From NCBI RefSeq assembly GCF_000002985.6, contig NC_003284.9, forward strand, positions 10,230,001 to 10,294,000: 64,000 bases of DNA. The letters are read 5' to 3'. Source of the DNA: Caenorhabditis elegans (taxonomy: Eukaryota; Nematoda; Chromadorea; Rhabditida; Rhabditidae). Below the pieces are notes generated by a model. That model saw nothing but the letters and a program-made list of their open reading frames with translations. It had not been told where the DNA came from and did not search any database. Both the position numbers and the translations under genes were made by a program. Shown here piece by piece: positions 12,293 to 25,252 of this stretch; the first letter of the stretch is position 1, and each line of letters begins with the position of its first letter.

Positions 12293-12622
12293 CAAAACTG
12301 GACCACAGTTCTATTTTTTATATTCAAATTTTGAATTTGTATTTTTATTCAATGTTCGTTTTCAAATTATACAAATACAAAGTTAAGCAATAAAAGTATG
12401 AATAAGTGAGTTGCTGCATTCCAATAAATGCTTCCCGATATTGGTGAAAATAGAACTTAAGAAAAAAAACTCTCGGGAGTTGAAAATATTTTAGAATCAT
12501 AATCGAAAAATTGATAATATTTCCAAAAAGAAAAGTAAATGGAATTCAATGAAAGATGTGGGATGAGGAGGAGAAGGAGGTGTCATAAATTAGAAATTGC
12601 ACATATTGGATATCAAAATTGT

Positions 12623-15600
12623 CTATTCGTCATGCTCGTCTGGTGAGACGATACCTTCACTGCTGTTTGACTGCCACTCCGCAGATGAGTCTACCGAGCT
12701 GTATGGGCGAATCTGAAATGATTTATATGTTTCATTTGCAAGAAAGCATGTTCTTACCTTATGATGGGCGGTGGAGATTTCCAATGGTGAGTAGAATGTG
12801 TTCTTGCGGATATCCTGAATATATACTTATGAATCAGTGCTGTGCGGCTCTCGGCTCTCGGCGCGAGCCGAGAGCCGACATTTTGGGCTTTTTGCCGAAA
12901 ATTAGGTGTTTTTTCGGCACTCGGCGCGAGCCGAGAGCCGCACAGCACTATTATGAATGCATGATTTTTACCTAATTTGCCAATTATGCTGATAAAAACA
13001 ACCGGCATTGCAAAATATTTCGGAGATTTGTATTTGAAATTTTGAAAATTCAATTTTCCTTGTAAAAATAGAGAGAGATATCATTTTAAGAGTGTTTAAC
13101 AACTATTATTTACTTTTTTAAATGTTATTTGAGCATTGTACAAGCGTTAAGAAGAACGAAACACTATTGGAGTATTTAACCCAATAAAAGAAGTACATAA
13201 CCTTAGGAACTGAAATTTAACACATACCTTGATTATGAGTGCGATATTTGCAGCAATCTTCCCTTCGTCGCAATTATTCTCTCTTGAGAACATTACTAGT
13301 TCTTCCTGAATTCTGCTAGCATCTTCAAGTTCTGACAACTTATTGATCTTATCACAAAATGATCTGTGTTGGAGCAGCTTCTTTTTCAAGGCTTCAATAA
13401 TATCTGATTGAGACTGGAACTGACGTTCCAAATGAGCATTGAATTCTTTCACCTGAAATTAAGAAAAATGGGTTTGCACTTTTTTTCAAACTACCTCAAT
13501 AAGTTCCTCTTCCAAATGTTTTGAAATAGATCCATCATTTTCTGACTTCTTTGCAGCTTCGTACAGTAGCTCGTAATCATGAATTTTTTCGAGGGCATTT
13601 TTAAGTCTGTATTTTGCTTCTTCGTATCTTCTCTCTAACTCTGTTTTTATTTCAGGCCGTTGTTCATCTCTGTATGCTGCATATTCTTTCTCAAGATTTT
13701 TGAACTTTTGATCAGCTTCCTTCTTATCTTCATGCATTTTCTCAATTTCCGCTTGTTGCAGTTCCACTGTGGCTTTTAGCTTTTTAAGTTCTTCTTCTTT
13801 TTTCAAAGCTTCTTCTTGTGACGACGATACAACGGATTGTAATTGACTGAAAAAAACAAATTATAGTTTTCTAGTTATAAAAAATAAAAAATACTAACGC
13901 GCTTAAAGCTTCGGTCATTTTTCGTTCTCTGCTTAAATCACTTTCTTTTCCTTGCATCTGAAATCTTATTTTGCCCAGTTCCTTTGAAGCTGATCTGAGT
14001 TCTTCATTAATCTGAAAAAAATTGATTTAAATTTTTTCAAGAAAAGTTGGTAACTTACGCTAACATTAGCGGCTTCAGCTTTCTCAAATTTTTGTTGTAA
14101 TGCGTCGACTTGTTCTGATTCTGATAATGTTGGTTTAACCGATGGAGCAGCAGCCTTGTGATCCTCCAATTCCTTTTTGATTAATGCAATGCTCTTAAGT
14201 TGATTCGCATGTGCTTTCTTCACTTCATCAAGTTCTTTGAGCAATTGAGTTTTTTCTGATTCAAACGTTGATTGTTTCGCAGCAATTGTATCCTAGAAAA
14301 TAACTTGTTCAGAACTAATTTGACCGACTTTTGCAAGACGCTTATGTGTAATTTTCGATATCAGATTATTTTACATTTGTGCCATACTATCCTTAAACCT
14401 CCAAGCCTACATAGCTGGTAAAAAATTATATGATATTTCGATCAGAAAGTTATTAAGGAACTTTGAACCACAATATAACCCTTCATCCTCAGAATAGTTA
14501 AGGCATTACAAACTTAAATACAATATTGTAATCACACAGCAATTTTTCAAACGAAAAAAAAAACCACTTAATAACAATTAATTTTTTTCGCAAACACATC
14601 AAACCTGTTGTTTTTGATTTTCTTCCATTTCGAGCACTTGAAACTCGAGCACATCATTTCTTTCAGTTTGAGATGCAATTTGCTGTTTGAGGTCATCAAC
14701 AGTTGTTTCTAAGCTTCGAATATGTTCTTGTTGACCAGCAATGGTCGATTTGAGTTGAGCAGTTTGGGACATCTGCAACATTTGTTAGTTCATGCAATGG
14801 GGGATATGAACACACAACTAAACACGCCAAATCAACATATCAATCGGAATGATCAATTGGGAGGATAAGAGGGGGAGTTGCTACGTAATTGCCAGCTGGT
14901 ATTTTGTTTACACAAGACCAGTGGCCGTAGTCTTTTTTGCCCTTTTTTTCGGTAATCACGTCAGATCGGATTCCCTCAATGTTCTGCTCTTTTATGCTCA
15001 AAAATTTTCAAGAAACGGGTAGATCTAGAAAAAGTATTGACTGATACTATCAACTAACCATATCCTGTGTTGCGTCGATGACAAGTTGTTGTTGTTCGAT
15101 TGTCGAATTGGCAAAGCTGATCTGGTCTCGCAAGAAACTTTCCTCGCTTAGATCAGAAGTGTTTAGTTGTAGTTCCTGAATATTATTATTTGGATAAACT
15201 TGATTGGGATTAAAATCATTAGATTCACAAAAATCATATTTAAAAGTGAATCATATTTAAAAGAACACTCACATTCAATGCCCTTTGCAGCTCGGCGTTT
15301 TCCCTATACAACGCTTGATAGTCGGTTTCAATATCCTTGGCAAAAACCTGTAAATAAACGTTGATTCAAAATGAAGTAACCGATTAGGTGAAGGCTATCT
15401 AGATGGTTATCTCCAAAAACACATGAAAAAGAACGATTGATGATGACGTCGAGAATCTTATACATAATTTACGTTGTGGTGAATATTCAAAACCGAAATT
15501 CATAGATTTTCAAAAGATGCGTATCATTCGGTAGGAGGGGACACTTGGAACATCCGAGAATCCCGAGTTTACGGTCTAATTCACACAATTTCACGATTTT

Positions 15601-18600
15601 CTAATCTCAAGTTGACCTGCTTAATTTAAAATTTATTCGTGAATTATGAATTCACAATAATAATATTAATAACGATTAAAAATCAATGTTTTTCTTGAAA
15701 GAAGCGGGTAAACGCAACAAAAGGTGTTTTGCAAAGAAAAACATCCCGTCAGTATCGTATCACCGGCGAATTGAGATACATAGAGGGTGCGTCTTAATTT
15801 GATTCTAAGAAAGTGATTGATTACCGTTTGTCGCTGGGTGTTCAAGGGCAATACTTCCAATGGAACTTGCTGCTACCAATGAACTAATTATCACAATTTC
15901 TGACCCTAGAAGTTTTCAAATTGGAAAGATTTTGTGAAATATAATATCCATCATCTGAAACTCTAACACTTTTTAAAATATAAATAAGTAATCCTACTGA
16001 CGTACTGTATTTTCTTATTATTCTTGCCCCCTGTTATAATTGCATATTCATTAGGCTTATCCCCAAAATGAATAACTGAAAAACAGTCTTATAGTTTCGA
16101 TTAATTTTGCACCCACCAAATTTTCATCTTCTACGCATACCACAATTATAATAGGCAAGAAAATTTCAAGATGTTTTGGTTGCTTTGAAAGCTTTTTGAA
16201 AGACAGTTCACGTCATTTTCAATATCTTAAGTCTTTTCGGTTACCATCATGACATGTTTTTGTTCAGTTATACGTGAAATTCCAATATGTTAAGTTTAAA
16301 ACGAGACATTGGAACATGGTTTCAGGTTTGATATTTTCTAAAACTAAAGACGAAAAAAAAAGTAAAAGAATACATTGCGATAAAAATTGCGGTGTTCTAA
16401 AAATGAATAGATAAAAATGATAGAACTATAAAACAAATTCCACAATTTAATACGAAAGTTGTTTGAAAATCATTTCCAAAAAGTTAACAACTCTTAAAAT
16501 TGAATGCTGGGCAGTAAACCTATCAGAAAACTGACTCAATGTTGAAATAAACCTTCAAAGCGAACGTTTTCTTCCCTACTGTGCAGACTATACAGGTTAC
16601 AATGTGAGTCATGCTGTGGTTGTGGTCATGACGTAAATGAAAATGGTTAGCATTTTTAATTAATCAATTTTGCATAAGAATGAAATGCAGCGGCACTAAC
16701 CTTATGCGGGAAGAAGTGGAGGGGTGAATGTAAAGGGACAAGAACACATTGACATTTTGAATCCACATCTCCACTTTATCAAATTAAAATGATCAAGTGA
16801 CAGACAAAAGGCTTTGAAGGTTAATCCATGCAAGAAACAGATGGAACAATGAAAACTTTTGGAACTACGGTTAAAGAACATTAGCGAGAAAATAAGGAAA
16901 AACCGCACCCCAACGACGGAATTGTCGGCATCTTATATTTCCGAAAATTAGTTTCCTGAGTCTCGCATTTTTTACTATTATTATACTTCTTGATTTATAG
17001 ACTTTTACCTTCTTCAATTACTGGCTTCTTCAAGCTAAAATCACAAGCATTTGTAAAGACAACGAAAAATAGAAAATATCCGAGGAGGATGAAGATAATG
17101 AGTTAATAGGAGGAAGCCGAAGTAAAAGCAGATGAATGATTGTTTAGCCTCCCACAAACCATCAAACAGTTTTTTATAGATATCCCCTCGTCTCATTTAC
17201 GATTCGTGAGGAGAATAGACTAACGTTTATCAAAAAGTGTGGTCATAAAGATGTAAAGTGCGCTGGTCACACACATACACGACAAGATAAATTGCTTGCA
17301 AAATGCAACAAAAAACTTAAAAATCTAGTTTATTGGAGTTGAACTTTATTATTTATAAAAAGTACGTTCTAATCTAAACTTTTATGGTTGATTTTGAACT
17401 GACTCGGTTGTGCTCAAAAACATTTGTGCATTTTGATTTGAAAAGTTATCAGAATATTTTGAAAAACTATTTCATTGTAGCTGAAAAACTGATAATCAAA
17501 AAAGGAATAGCGGGGTTTGAAACATTGAAAGTAAGTTCTAAATTCCTGAAGTTTTAAATTGGATGGTGAATTGAATGTATGTTTTATTGGATAATTGGAT
17601 TTTTTTTCCAAATTTTTTGTTATCTACGGTTAAGTTGAGATTATTAAACAGATCAACAACTCATTCAGTTTAAAATTTTGAATAAGAAAACGTACAGTTT
17701 AATATAAAAATGTGAACGGTTGTACAAAAAAAACCTGAGGCACGATTTAACAAAAAATTGTTTTTCTCGAACATCTGAACTTGATGAATGTGTCTTTAGA
17801 GAGTTATCGTTTTGTGTTTCAAACAAAAAAAAATAAACACGAATTTCTGTTTACTTCTTCCAAGTTATAAAAATTGTTTATTGCCTGTGGGCGAGTTAAT
17901 AAGATTAGCTACTACTTAAGAAAATTGCTTGTCTTCTTTCTGCTCTTTTTGAGCAATCTAACTTTGTATGTACTTGTTTCAGTGAAAACTTTTATGAATA
18001 TCCCGTATTGATTGTTAATCAAGGAAGTACACAAACTATGAACACAATTTATTCGAAAATATTTAGTTATGCGTTTCATACTTGTTCCCCTCAATTTTCT
18101 ATCACATGGATCTTGTAAATAATTTTTAACAGGATGATTCACAAATATATTTGGAAAAAAACAAGTAGTATAAGCTGAACGTCATGAATATCGACCACCA
18201 ATGTTTAAGGAATAGAAAAAAGCTGGCGTGTGACACATACACGCATCAAAAGTTTCTTGACAAACACTAAGGAAACTAAAGACGGACAAACCTCTTCGAA
18301 ATCCTCTGTAATCGTATCAAGGCTGACTGTGCTGGCTGCTGAACAATCGCTTCCACCATTGCTGCAAAAATAGGATTATGCAAACGAGAAGAATCATTGA
18401 AAATAGGTTCTGGTCGTCAAGACTTACCTCATTCTGTCATCGTCGTTTTCACTTTTCTTAAGACATTTCTGCAAACGCTTAAATTTCTGCACCAGCATCT
18501 CATACCGTTTGTCCTTTTCCTAAAATTGAAAGGTTTATTCTAATTGATCAAAGGAATGAAAATTACATAAGCTGAACTGCGGAGGGCCGTGATACATTTC

Positions 18601-20988
18601 GAGTACTCCAAGACTTTGTTTCGATAGCGACTGAGTTCTTCGAGTTTTTCTGGAGAAACACGTTTTTCCTTGAGACACGCGTTTTCTTTGAGAAGCCGTT
18701 CGTGAATGTCTTTCTGAAAATAAAGTTGACCATCAACAATACCGTTAGATGTTTCAAAACTAAAGTGTGCTAACACACGAAAAACTTGTCTTCATAAACT
18801 ATTTAGGTTTAAACGATCCTATTTGTTCACTGACCAAAGTAAGAAAATCATCACGACTATGACTGAATCGTTGCTCGACTTTTTTCACTTCTTGCTGAAG
18901 AACCTTGTTTCGATCAGAAAGTTTTCTGTTGGCATCAATCATCGGGCGTTGTCCCTTTTCCATATCAACTATTTTCTTTTTCTGAAAAGTTGTTGTATGA
19001 TTATAGGTAGTCATAATTATAATTGTGGGGGATAATTGATAATTTTTGCAAAATGTGTTTCTTAATAAATTTTTGAACAATAATCTTACTTGTTTCTTAA
19101 TAATTTTACTTTGGGGCACAATTGGGCATCAATCTTAAAATTGGTATTCCCAAAAAGTTTGAGTTTAAATATAGTCCATTTTCTATGTTATTTCCTTACC
19201 AATTCAGCTTTGTTAATTGTCAACGAAGAATTCAAAGTTTCCGCATCCATCAATCTTTTTTCAACTTCTTCCATTTTCCCAAGCCATCTGCTCCGTTCTT
19301 TTTCATGTTCTTCTTTGCTGACCTGAACCGACATATTATTAGTTTTTTGTGATCGAAAAAATCTTGTATCTCAAAGTTTTGTTCATTTCAAATATGCCAA
19401 ACCTGTATAGGAGCTAAGTCAAACGTTGTGACTGTAGCTCTGCGATTCCGATCAATGATTCGTGGCACTCTACTCATCTGAAGCTTTTGTTTTAATATAA
19501 TAAGTAGGAATGTTTAAAGATAATAAAAAAGTGTGTGTCACAAAATCGAAGTTTTTTTTCTCATATCCCAGTGAAAGCAAAAAAACTACTGAACAAAAAG
19601 AAGGCTAAAAAGAAAAACTTATCGCGCAGCAAAATCATCAGAAAATGAAAATCACTGTTTGTGTGTGTGTGGCATGACTATGTGTTTTCTCAAGATCAAA
19701 CCGTCGAAAAAACCATTATAATCTGTGAAGTACACATGAAAAGACTCGAATACATTTTCTCTCACAAACAGTGTTCGTCTATTCACTAAACAAGAAAAAC
19801 TAATCAAAAGAATATAAAAAAGTATGGTAATAACCCGACAGACTGCTCTCTTCATTAGGGGGCAAAAAGGATTAGATGAGTGAAAGGAAACGGTATGAGG
19901 GAGAGTGACGTAGAGAGAGAAAGAGTACCTTACAAGGACATACTCATGTATTGAGAGTCGTAATTGCAGGTGTCTCTGTGTGCGCACAAAAAAAGACGGA
20001 CCAGTCTGACTGGGAAGGTTGAGAATATCCAATTCCATTGCACTATGTAGAAATTAACAGGCACAAAAAATGACACATGTTTATTTATTATACCAATTCA
20101 GACTTTTGTTTGACTCAAATAAGATAGGAGTTTTGGCTGAATTTTATATATTTGTATGTATACCAAAAACAGTAAGAATGGTCTTTTTTTTCTTTGTTAG
20201 GCGTAATAATGATTATTTTATAAAAGATTTGACAAAAGCAAAATTGATAATATTATTAAATGCCAAATGAAAATGCTTTGGTTTAAGACTAAGATAGAAA
20301 ATACAGGAATTTGAGTTGTGATCATGAAACGTAGAAAACCAGTTTACAAAAATTTTAATAATATGTAAAATTCATATGATTAGAAAATTTCTGTAAAACA
20401 GGCTTACAATGAAAGCTTCCAGTAAAAGCTCAATAAAAGCTCAGAGTCACTAGAAAGGTTAAAATAATCATTTGTTTAAAATTGAAACAATAACTTTTGA
20501 AATTATGTTTAAAAATGTTTTTAATAAACGGAAATTAAATTATTGTCAAAAGTGTTTCTTTTGAAGCGAATTTTGAAGTACTAAAAAAAATATACTTGGG
20601 CTTAGGCAAACTTAGCATTTTCGTTGCCGCACGTCATCATGTGCCTTTTGATAAATTAGGGTTGGAAGAAAGAAATGAAACAGGCGGAATGGTTTTGCAA
20701 CAAAGACGTTGATCTCCAACAGTGATTCTATTTCTTTTGATTCGGTTCTAACCGGATGACCCACCCCACCCCCATCTCAAAATGACCTATTTTTGATGTC
20801 AATTTATGCAAAAGCTGATAGAGGGATTATTCTCCCTATCTGATATCATTCATAATCACCCCGTCCGTACGTTTGTTTGACTTTCACCCTTTCATATCAA
20901 ATTATCAAGTGAAACTTACATAGGTCTTCTCACCGAACGCCGATGGCATCCTTGACGGTGTTCCTGTTCGAAACGGGCTTTCGGGCAT
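12623..20988 (-). CDS. Large coiled-coil protein, 717 aa, 16 exons
   Basis: Exons: 20920-20988, 19403-19477, 19200-19322, 18835-18981, 18567-18713, 18428-18519, 18292-18361, 15273-15347, 15059-15175, 14605-14772, 14059-14292, 13899-14011, 13495-13846, 13228-13452, 12758-12814, 12623-12712 (2154 nt, phases consistent). The start ATG lies 4 bases after a TTTACAG acceptor, fitting trans-splicing. Residues 1-48 are Pro/Ser/Arg-rich (SRMPSAFGEKTY, then SRVPRIIDRNRR). From about residue 49 to 660 the chain is almost continuous heptad-type Glu/Lys/Gln/Leu sequence, broken by a Ser/Asp-rich linker near 215-235 (GGSDCSAASTVSLD). The C terminus is acidic and serine-rich, ending SPDEHDE. There is no enzymatic motif. 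A scaffold or cytoskeletal, centrosomal or motor-adaptor role is inferred from architecture only. A 2.9-kb intron (15348-18291) may hide extra exons. I recall a C. elegans coiled-coil gene of this kind on X (C14H10.2), unverified. Confidence 0.85.
12835..12950. mobile_element. hAT-like MITE, 116 bp, in last long intron
   Basis: Inverted repeats CAGTGCTGTGCGGCTCTCGG (left) and its complement (right, one mismatch at the terminal base) enclose a short spacer. Inner arms also contain the palindrome CTCGGCGCGAGCCGAG. The flanks are an exact 8-bp duplication, TTATGAAT (12827-12834 and 12951-12958), which supports a hAT-type insertion. It sits in the intron between exons 13228-13452 and 12758-12814 of the coiled-coil gene. 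Its right-hand duplication on the gene's sense strand lies only about a dozen bases before the 3' splice site. Confidence 0.85.
15825..15869 (-). CDS. Possible 45-nt cassette exon of the coiled-coil gene
   Basis: In the 2.9-kb intron, a 45-nt stretch on the minus strand is preceded by GGTAGCAG and followed by GTAATC. It is open in phase 0 and would insert 15 residues (QVPLEVLPLNTQRQT) without disturbing the reading frame between the flanking exons. The acceptor lacks a good pyrimidine run, so this is uncertain. Confidence 0.3.
19934..20038 (-). CDS. Possible alternative first exon of the coiled-coil gene
   Basis: An ATG-initiated 35-codon stretch (starts MELDILNLPSQTGPSFF) ends in CTT followed by a GTAAGG donor in phase 0, the same phase as the acceptor of the exon at 19403-19477. 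A CTACATAG acceptor-like site lies a few bases upstream of the ATG. It would replace the N-terminal 23 residues. No independent support. Confidence 0.3.
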
Positions 20989-22085
20989 TGATCTGTAAAT
21001 TCAATAAATTTACTATATATGCCTACAATGGAATTGTGCAGTGAACCGAAAAATGAAAGTTTTTCACGGATTCTTTGAGTCTATCCGGCCTTGTAAATTT
21101 TAAATTTCACAGCTGTTTTTTTCTTTGGAACTGGAACGAATAAAAATTCACTTTAACGTATATTTTTTTTTCAAGTTATTAATTTTTCAGTCAAAACAAG
21201 ACTCTACAATCAGCGGAAAAAACAAATAGTTTGTTTTTGTTGTATAAATTTATAAAAAAAGTTTACAATTACCTACTTTTTTTGATATTTGCCAGTCCCC
21301 CACTTCTCAGTTTTGAATTGGAATCGGAAATTTTCAAAACTCTCTTATTTCTCATTCTTTCACCAACTATAGTCAAAAGAGGAGAAGCTCTTCGCTATCA
21401 TGTCATCTTTGACATTACAATTTTGCCTTTACCCATTTATCAATAATTCATTATTTTGCAAACGCCGAGTTCGTGAAAAGAGTTTCTCCTTCTCCACCCT
21501 CTCGCGATATCAGATGCACAAAGTGTAACGGAAGTAGAGGTGGGAGAAAAAATAGGTGCTCATGAATTGATTAAATCGCATGAGAGAATGAGATAAGCTT
21601 GAGAGAATAAGACAAGGAAACACTGATTTTGATGAGCACAACGACGAAATTGTTTCATGAGATTTTCATTTAACCGGGATCACAACATCAAACAGCTGTA
21701 TGAAAGATAATCATAATGTTTGAACATTTATTAGAAAACTAAGTAAAACGTTTTAAAATTAAAAAAAAAACTGTTTGCAAATACTTCACGAGAAAAGTGA
21801 CAGAAAAAGCTAAGCGAAACGAAATGTAGTAATGATACGTTTTTGTGATTTTCGATAAACATTGAGATCAGATTGAGTTTCTTTCACTAAAATCTAATAG
21901 GGGGACTTTTTCAAACTATGCTGGTTTAACTTGACAGATCTGTCAACTGTGGCAAAAATCGGGAGTTCATGATCCGAATATCTCACTATTTGTGTGCATT
22001 TGGCGTAAAATCGACTTGAAATGTGATATGTGTCAAAGACATTGAACACAGTATAGTTGACAACATTTGTATGACTTGAAAAGCG

Positions 22086-22098
22086 CCCCCCCCCCCCC
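22086..22098. repeat. Poly(C) tract, 13 nt
   Basis: An uninterrupted run of 13 cytosines (poly-G on the minus strand), well above chance in this AT-rich sequence. Confidence 0.95.
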
Positions 22099-24937
22099 GC
22101 ATCTAAAAAACAGGGAGATGTAAATAGAAAAAGTAACGTTTTGGTAAGAAATATATCCTTGAAAGTTTTTCCCTCAGCTAACTTTGTATGTAGGTAAACA
22201 GTTTTTTTGGCAAATGCTACCAGCCACTTTGAAATTATTCATTGTAAACAGAATAGTATGATAAAAAGTTTGAACTTTGCCACAAAAGGGCCGAAACGTT
22301 GCAAGTATTGTGGAGGATCGAATAAACCTTGTTAAGTTGGGAATTTTTGGCACTACTCCGCATTAGAAAATAAATGCCAGCTGTTTCAGTTCTTTTGATA
22401 GTATTGGAAAACAAAATAGTCTAGCTTGCTTATTTAGCATAGGTCAGTGTAAACATGAAGTAGCTGACAAAAATTCAAAAATGAAAAGGGGCCTTTATAG
22501 AACAAAAAAGCAGAACAAAAATTAATAACCACATTAAAAATATTTGTTCAAACTTAACAAATCTTTTAACTTACCGTTTAGACACTGATTTTTTGAAACC
22601 TAAGCACCCAATCATTTTTCAGGAATTTTTTTTGTTGGCACCAATTTTTGGTAGAACAAAAAAAAGAAATATGTAAATGAATCATTATCACATTTGACCT
22701 TTTTTTACAGCTCTCAACAACGCTTTTATTGACTATACAAATATTGTGGACCTCTCAAAAAATTGGTCCCCCAAATTATCTAACTTACGTGCGTTCGTTG
22801 CCGGACATTTTTTTGCGCAGCTAATACCCGTGATCTTAACGAACAATGATGCAAATGACGCCGATTTTCTGATTAACCTGGAAAATTCCAAAATTAAATG
22901 TAACCAATGTGCTGCTGAATGAGGAAAAACACGAGCTCGTGGGAGATAACAATGCGGAAGGAACAAAAGAGAACGTATAATAGGAAGTTGATCTGTCAAA
23001 AGTTTAGCTCCAAAATGGGAAAAATCACATATTATACATACTATAAAAGACGTGGTTCTAAGAAAAATAAGTGAACATAGAAAAGATATAGAATGACAGT
23101 GCAAACAGCTGACCGGAGAAGAGAAGAAGCGTCCAGCTTTTCTTAACCTCACTGATAGCCAATCATATACACGCTTGGACGAAAGGGTTGTGAAAAGCAC
23201 GGGTGTTGCACAAAAATAAGAAGATAATGAAAACGAGGATGAAATTCCACTTCTCGGCGAATATCTATGATTTTATGCTCTGTACGATGAGTTAACACAG
23301 TTCAAGATATCTTTTGAAAATAGAAAAGTAGAAAAGCAATCAGAATGAAATCATGAAAGTTATAATTCTCAAAGCTCGAACTAGATATTCACAATTATGG
23401 AATGGAGTCATAAAATACTGAGAGTTGGTTTTTTTTTGAGACAAACCTTTCTTTTGGGGTTTGTGGTGAATTTGAAACTAACTTAGAAATACGCAATAAA
23501 ATAGTGCTCTTATGAAAGAGTGCTCTTGTAGTATTCTCCAAACTAGTGTAGTACAGAAAAATCACAAATGACGACATTTCAGGTGTGACCACATAAGTGA
23601 CCAATACAAACCAAGATATTGTCATTTAGATTTCACACACGGCGAGCGTTGGTGTTTTTAGTGGAAGAGTGTTGAAAAAACTGTATACCACGGTCTAGAT
23701 TTCGGCAAACAGCCTCGCCGGATTGCAGCTACTATCTTAAGTTTTTCATCGCGCGGCTTCAATAAATGCCCGGGGTGGGATTGGATGGAAAAAAAACTGA
23801 TGAGATCTTGGAAAAGAACCTACTCCCTAGCAGCAGTCCTCCTTAAGATTCTTGTTCTTCACACAACCACGTAATTCTGTGGAACATCACATTCATCCAA
23901 ACAAAATGAAATGGTTGGTGTTCTACGGTTTAGAACATAAAAAAGAATAACAATATGACAGAGCCTAGGACAGGATGGCGAGAAATGAAGTAGCCATTGA
24001 ACGTTTTGTTTTATGACACCACTTTGTCTCATAAATGTTTTTTTGCTGCTCCAGATCGGCACAACATGTGGTAAATTTTACAGAGCAGATCGGAGACAAG
24101 TGATATATGAAGAACAATGAAAAGACATGAAGATTTTTAGATGTTTGGTTTGAATGTAAATATGAGAAAATTGAGAAATGAGAATAAGATAGTGGCGTGG
24201 CGCCCGTATCAGTTGAACAAATCCCATGTTGCTCTGGTCCCTTAGAGTGTGTAACATCAGTGCCACATGATCCATCACTTTACCCCGCGATCATCAAAGA
24301 AACCTCGTGCAAAAACACACTTCTTGAGAGATGTGCAACATAATTAGTCGTAGTTGTTTAGTAATTAATCTAGTTACAAAACTTAACATTGCGAGCTTCT
24401 CTAAAAAATGAGACAAATTATACATATTCATTCCAGGTGAACTAAACCTGTTGCCAGTTCTTCCAAATTCTATTTATTGTACTAGTTAATTTTTTTAGTT
24501 TGTAAATTATGTTGAATTATAACATACATTATACAATATTTTAAATTGCTAAAAATCACCAAGCCATCATTTAAAACACCTATGTAAACATGAAATATAG
24601 TTATATACAAGGACTTCCACATCGAAAATATAACTATTCGGAAAAATAATCATGTTTTAAATTATTTATTGAGAGCTACTTTGAAATTAGTTAGCAGATT
24701 GCATTCTTTTTAATTATATGTGTTGCATCAATTTTTGAATGTCATATATTTAATGTTTTCAAAGTTTATTTTGTACTTTTTTAAAACAATGATAAATTAG
24801 CTCATCATTTTCAACATTGTGTTTTTAAACTGATGACAAATAGAATATACCGGCACAGCACAGAGATGTTTAATGTAAACTATAGTTTTAATGGGTTTTT
24901 TAAAACTTTTATAAATTCATAGTTGCTATTGTAACAG

Positions 24938-25252
24938 CTTAAAGGCGAAGTAGAGTCAGTGTGGAAAACGTTAAAAACCACTTATATGGTCCCCAAATGA
25001 CCAAAACATAAAAGCACTTTCCAGAAAAATTTTGAAACAGTTTCATTTACGATTATTCAGCTTTTACCACGTTTTGAGAAAACCTAAGAACTGTCGTAGG
25101 TTCGATTCCCGACAATGTTTGAATATCAATATTGGATAAAATATGAATATTTTTTTTTGATGTTGGAAAAGTTTTACTATAATATTTGGTCATTATCTCT
25201 CCATAGGAGTTGGTTTTAACAATTTTTCTCTTGACGCTACTCCGCTTTTAAA
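24938..25252. repeat. Diverged fold-back element, about 315 bp
   Basis: The left end (CTTAAAGGCGAAGTAGAGTC) and right end (GACGCTACTCCGCTTTTAAA) are imperfect inverted repeats. The GCGGAGTAGCGTC motif is a familiar terminus of dispersed Caenorhabditis repeats. The interior is diverged and includes GGTTCGATTCCCG, which mimics a tRNA T-arm but has no tRNA around it. Confidence 0.6.

Noticed and set aside
22733..23200. 155-codon open frame on the minus strand
   Set aside because: It starts at GTG with no ATG near its beginning, has no splice signals, and its Leu/Ser/Phe-rich composition matches no family I know.
25080..25125. tRNA-like T-arm sequence GGTTCGATTCCCG
   Set aside because: No A-box, acceptor stem or anticodon arm around it; it lies inside a diverged fold-back repeat.
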